From positions 4,596,987-4,660,986 of the forward strand of contig JAYGXS010000007.1 of NCBI GenBank assembly GCA_036362985.1: a DNA stretch of 64,000 nt, read 5' to 3'. A model generated the notes under the pieces. It did not search any database and was not told the origin of the DNA. It was given only the letters and a program-made list of their open reading frames with translations. The position numbers and the translations under genes were made by a program. The DNA comes from Ligula intestinalis. Its lineage: Eukaryota > Platyhelminthes > Cestoda > Diphyllobothriidea > Diphyllobothriidae. Below are positions 62,180-64,000 of this stretch, piece after piece. Within the stretch, counting starts at the first letter, position 1. Every line of letters starts with the position of its first letter.

Positions 62180-63632
62180 GTGCTCGACCTGCCTTCTTCC
62201 TCATCCATCCAAGTACCTGGATTGCGAACCTTCTCATTCATTCTGCAACAGTTTGGGCGTGATGCGCTTCGTACAGCTCGCAGCTGGCAGATATTCTCCA
62301 CCCAAGAAGCAGCCACATATGCACAACTACACTTTCTTCATAAATGCCTCAAAGATGCCTGAGATATAAGGCTCCTGTTAACACCGCTATGGGCAGAGGA
62401 GTCACAAGAGGAATTGTCAAGCAGATGACGAGGGTTCTTATCGACGACTGCCACCGATGCCTACACAATTACAAGGCTAAGATTGATGAGAACAAAAGAG
62501 AGTGCTTCCAGGTCTTTTGAAATCTTATCGCCGACAATCTGGGCAAGACGATCACAGCTTTGGCACATCGGAGGCAGGCCAAGAAAAGAGAGGTTTTGCA
62601 GCAAACATTGAAGAGGTTCAAACCAACAGAGAACAAAAGCTTCGGCCTGGTCCAAAACCTATCATCCAAACCCCTCACCTTCACTCAACTCACAGTTCTA
62701 GAACGTTTTGTAACTTTCGACACAGCAGACGCTTCACCCGCTGAGTTTATCGCCGCCCTTGAATCAGCCCTTCAATCGGCAAAGGCCTTGGAGGATGCAA
62801 AAGAGTTAATCCGCCACAAAACATCATCGCTGCTCATGCAGCACAACAGGCGTGAAACTCTTAGCCGAGAGGAACAGAATGCATTAAAAAGTCTAAAAGC
62901 CGATGAAGACATCATCATTTTGCCGGCTGTAGAAGGTCGCTCCATAGTGGTGCTGGACAAATCGGATTACCAAACGAAAGCCCAGAGCCTACTTGAGGAC
63001 ACAAACTCATACAAGATATGTCCAGCCAGTGAAATGAAACATTTGCTCACCCAAAGGAGCAAAATTCTGGCAAAACTCAATGCAAACGGGGCAATCATGC
63101 CCAGCAATTGGTTTTCTATGAAACCAACTGACACAGCCCCAGCCAGATTCTATGATCTGCCTAAAGTACACAAGGAAAACACACCGCTTAAGCCCATTGT
63201 CTCCCTTCGCGGCACCTTTACGTACGGATTAACAAAGTGGATGTTCCTCACCTCAAGTTCCTGGCGGTAGGCTCAACAACAATTGTGACTTCTGCCAAAC
63301 AGTGCCTTGAGCGAATAAAGCATCTGAAGGTAGAACCAGATGAATCCATGGTATCCTTCGATGTTGTCTCACTGTTCACATCCATCCCACAACAACTAGC
63401 GATTGATGTTGTCGGATAACTTCTATCCGAACGCTACGATGACAGCGAGAAACCACCCAAATCTGAACATCTGCTTGAACTTTTACGACATTGCCTCAAA
63501 ACGTACTTCACATTTGGCGGACAAATGTATGAGCAGATTAAAGACACTCCCATGGGCTCCCCCTGTCAGGCCTGATTGCTGAAGTGGTACTCCAACGGAT
63601 AGAATGCTTAGAACATTTACGTAACAAGACAT
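62180..63632 (+). mobile_element. Penelope-like element P4, 5' half
   Basis: It follows the hammerhead-bearing arm and encodes the N-terminal part and the RT up to the palm. It is cut at about 63632 by Gypsy internal sequence. No GIY-YIG domain remains. Confidence 0.75.
62180..63632 (+). pseudogene. PLE N-terminal region and reverse transcriptase (P4)
   Basis: The leader frame 62180-62362 (YAQLHFLHKCLKDA) changes frame near 62360; the next frame has a TGA at 62518-62520 and then runs open to 63270: KREVLQQTLKRFKPTENK, LTFTQLTVLERFVTFDTAD, SREEQNALKSLKADEDIIIL, PAVEGRSIVVLDKSDYQTKA, RFYDLPKVHKENTPLKPIVS, TYGLTKWMF. A frame change leads to ESMVSFDVVSLFTSIPQQLA with the first catalytic aspartate, then a stop and GGQMYEQIKDTPMGSPCQA, where another frame change occurs. 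The order is that of the PLE RT fingers and palm. The PADKG box reads PAVEG. The YVDD box is not reached. Confidence 0.75.
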
Positions 63633-63633
63633 G

Positions 63634-63745
63634 ATGCCGGTTATGAAATTCTACGTATCGCGGCCACCAAAGATGATACAGGAAATATTTACTTGAAGGC
63701 GAGATTGGCTTGAATTTTCGAGCATGGATCACGCCGGGTTTACCA
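63634..63745 (-). pseudogene. family C Gypsy internal remnant with primer site
   Basis: Minus strand: TGGTAAACCCGG (63745-63734), then sequence shared with 46.95 and 51.1 kb (GGTGGCCGCGATACGTAGAA). It truncates PLE P4. Confidence 0.55.
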
Positions 63746-63749
63746 ATAT

Positions 63750-63895
63750 CGTCATGATGGTTAAGGTTATGGGGTCAAAACCTAACCAGCGCGATTTTCA
63801 GGTCCCCTTTTTTGTTATAAACGCCAAGTGGAGGGATGCTTTTATTCTAGAGAAGGATTGGAGAAGAGTTAGGAGGAACCATGGGACTCTATCAC
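63750..63895 (-). repeat. Gypsy LTR family C, copy C9, partial
   Basis: Minus strand: AGAATAAAAGCATCCCTCCA, CTTGGCGTTTATAAC and GGGGACCTGAAAATCGCGCT. Only the 3' half of the LTR is present. Confidence 0.5.
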
Positions 63896-63904
63896 TAGCA
63901 CCTC

Positions 63905-64000
63905 AACTGCCTACCGAGGGAACTGAATTTAAGGCAGTTTACAGAGGAAAAATCAGTTGAAGGCGAGCAATGTCTGAAGTTACGAGTGTAGATCATGCCG
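63905..64000 (-). repeat. second Gypsy family C internal fragment, runs off the window
   Basis: GTTGAAGGCGAGC and GTTACGAGTGTAGATCATGC repeat the internal sequence at 63690-63735 and 51110-51150. The window ends at what should be the primer site. Confidence 0.5.

Larger units (their letters stand above)
61681..62202. repeat. inverted PLE terminal repeats, arms of about 180 bp
   Basis: 61681-61872 is an inverted copy of 62030-62202 (landmarks AGGTCGAGCACCAGATCAAT, GTTCTGAGCTTTCGAACAC, AGGAGGATAATTA, AATCGTCAGG). Each arm has a hammerhead-type motif. The right arm leads into PLE P4, so the pair is its 5' end. Confidence 0.75.

Noticed and set aside
1..64000. CRISPR array, operon structure or prokaryotic origin
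   Set aside because: No direct-repeat array with spacers, no ribosome binding sites or gene strings; element types and introns are eukaryotic.

Overview
The window reads as a repeat-dense stretch of a metazoan nuclear genome with no intact host gene that I can name. The content points to a flatworm, most likely a tapeworm. It holds two interleaved families of CR1-superfamily LINEs, GIY-YIG Penelope-like elements (PLEs) with hammerhead-type motifs, Gypsy LTR elements whose primer sites fit tRNA-Trp (as in CsRn1-type elements), tRNA-like short repeats and a pogo/Tigger-type DNA transposon. The organism is an inference from this mix; nothing in the sequence proves it.

Layout. 0-18 kb is a LINE nest. 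Family B (tail of ATT/TAT repeats) has a nearly full-length copy at 2.05-6.85 kb with an uninterrupted reverse transcriptase frame, plus damaged copies at 7.4-13.3 kb, 13.5-16.2 kb and 17.3-18.0 kb. Family A (true CR1 type, RT of the FADD type, 3' end AATAAA plus a short tandem repeat) is inserted into three of these B copies. 18.8-20.7 kb has a PLE 3' end with a hammerhead motif and a CR1 tail. 20.7-23 kb is unrecognised. 23-29.5 kb has LTR copies, two foldback structures, a PLE bracketed by its own inverted ends, and an internally deleted Gypsy element. 31.4-32.4 kb is a pogo-type element inserted in an older open frame. 33.7-34.2 kb is another PLE remnant. 35.1-35.75 kb has three copies of a tRNA-like element, two of them head to head.

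36.2-41.4 kb is the most unusual part: a pair of inverted arms of about 1.1 kb, each carrying the same two-exon gene end (phase-1 GT-AG intron of about 190 bp, terminal exon). In the right arm the exon frame is open and ends on a stop that overlaps an AATAAA signal; the left arm is decayed. Two further exons that start in the same way lie nearby on the minus strand. I do not recognise the protein.

42-64 kb is mostly LTR fragments in both orientations, a second dispersed repeat (family D), CR1 tails, a PLE on the minus strand at 49.2-50.8 kb and a PLE 5' half at 61.7-63.6 kb that starts at an inverted pair of hammerhead-bearing ends.

The recognisable genes serve the mobile elements: LINE endonuclease plus RT for target-primed copying, PLE RT plus GIY-YIG endonuclease, Gypsy gag-protease, and a transposase tail. 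Almost all carry stops or frameshifts. The nesting gives a relative order: family A CR1 is younger than family B. The repeated use of inverted pairs (about 13.7, 24, 26, 29, 35, 36-41, 38.7 and 61.7-62.2 kb) is the structural theme of the window.
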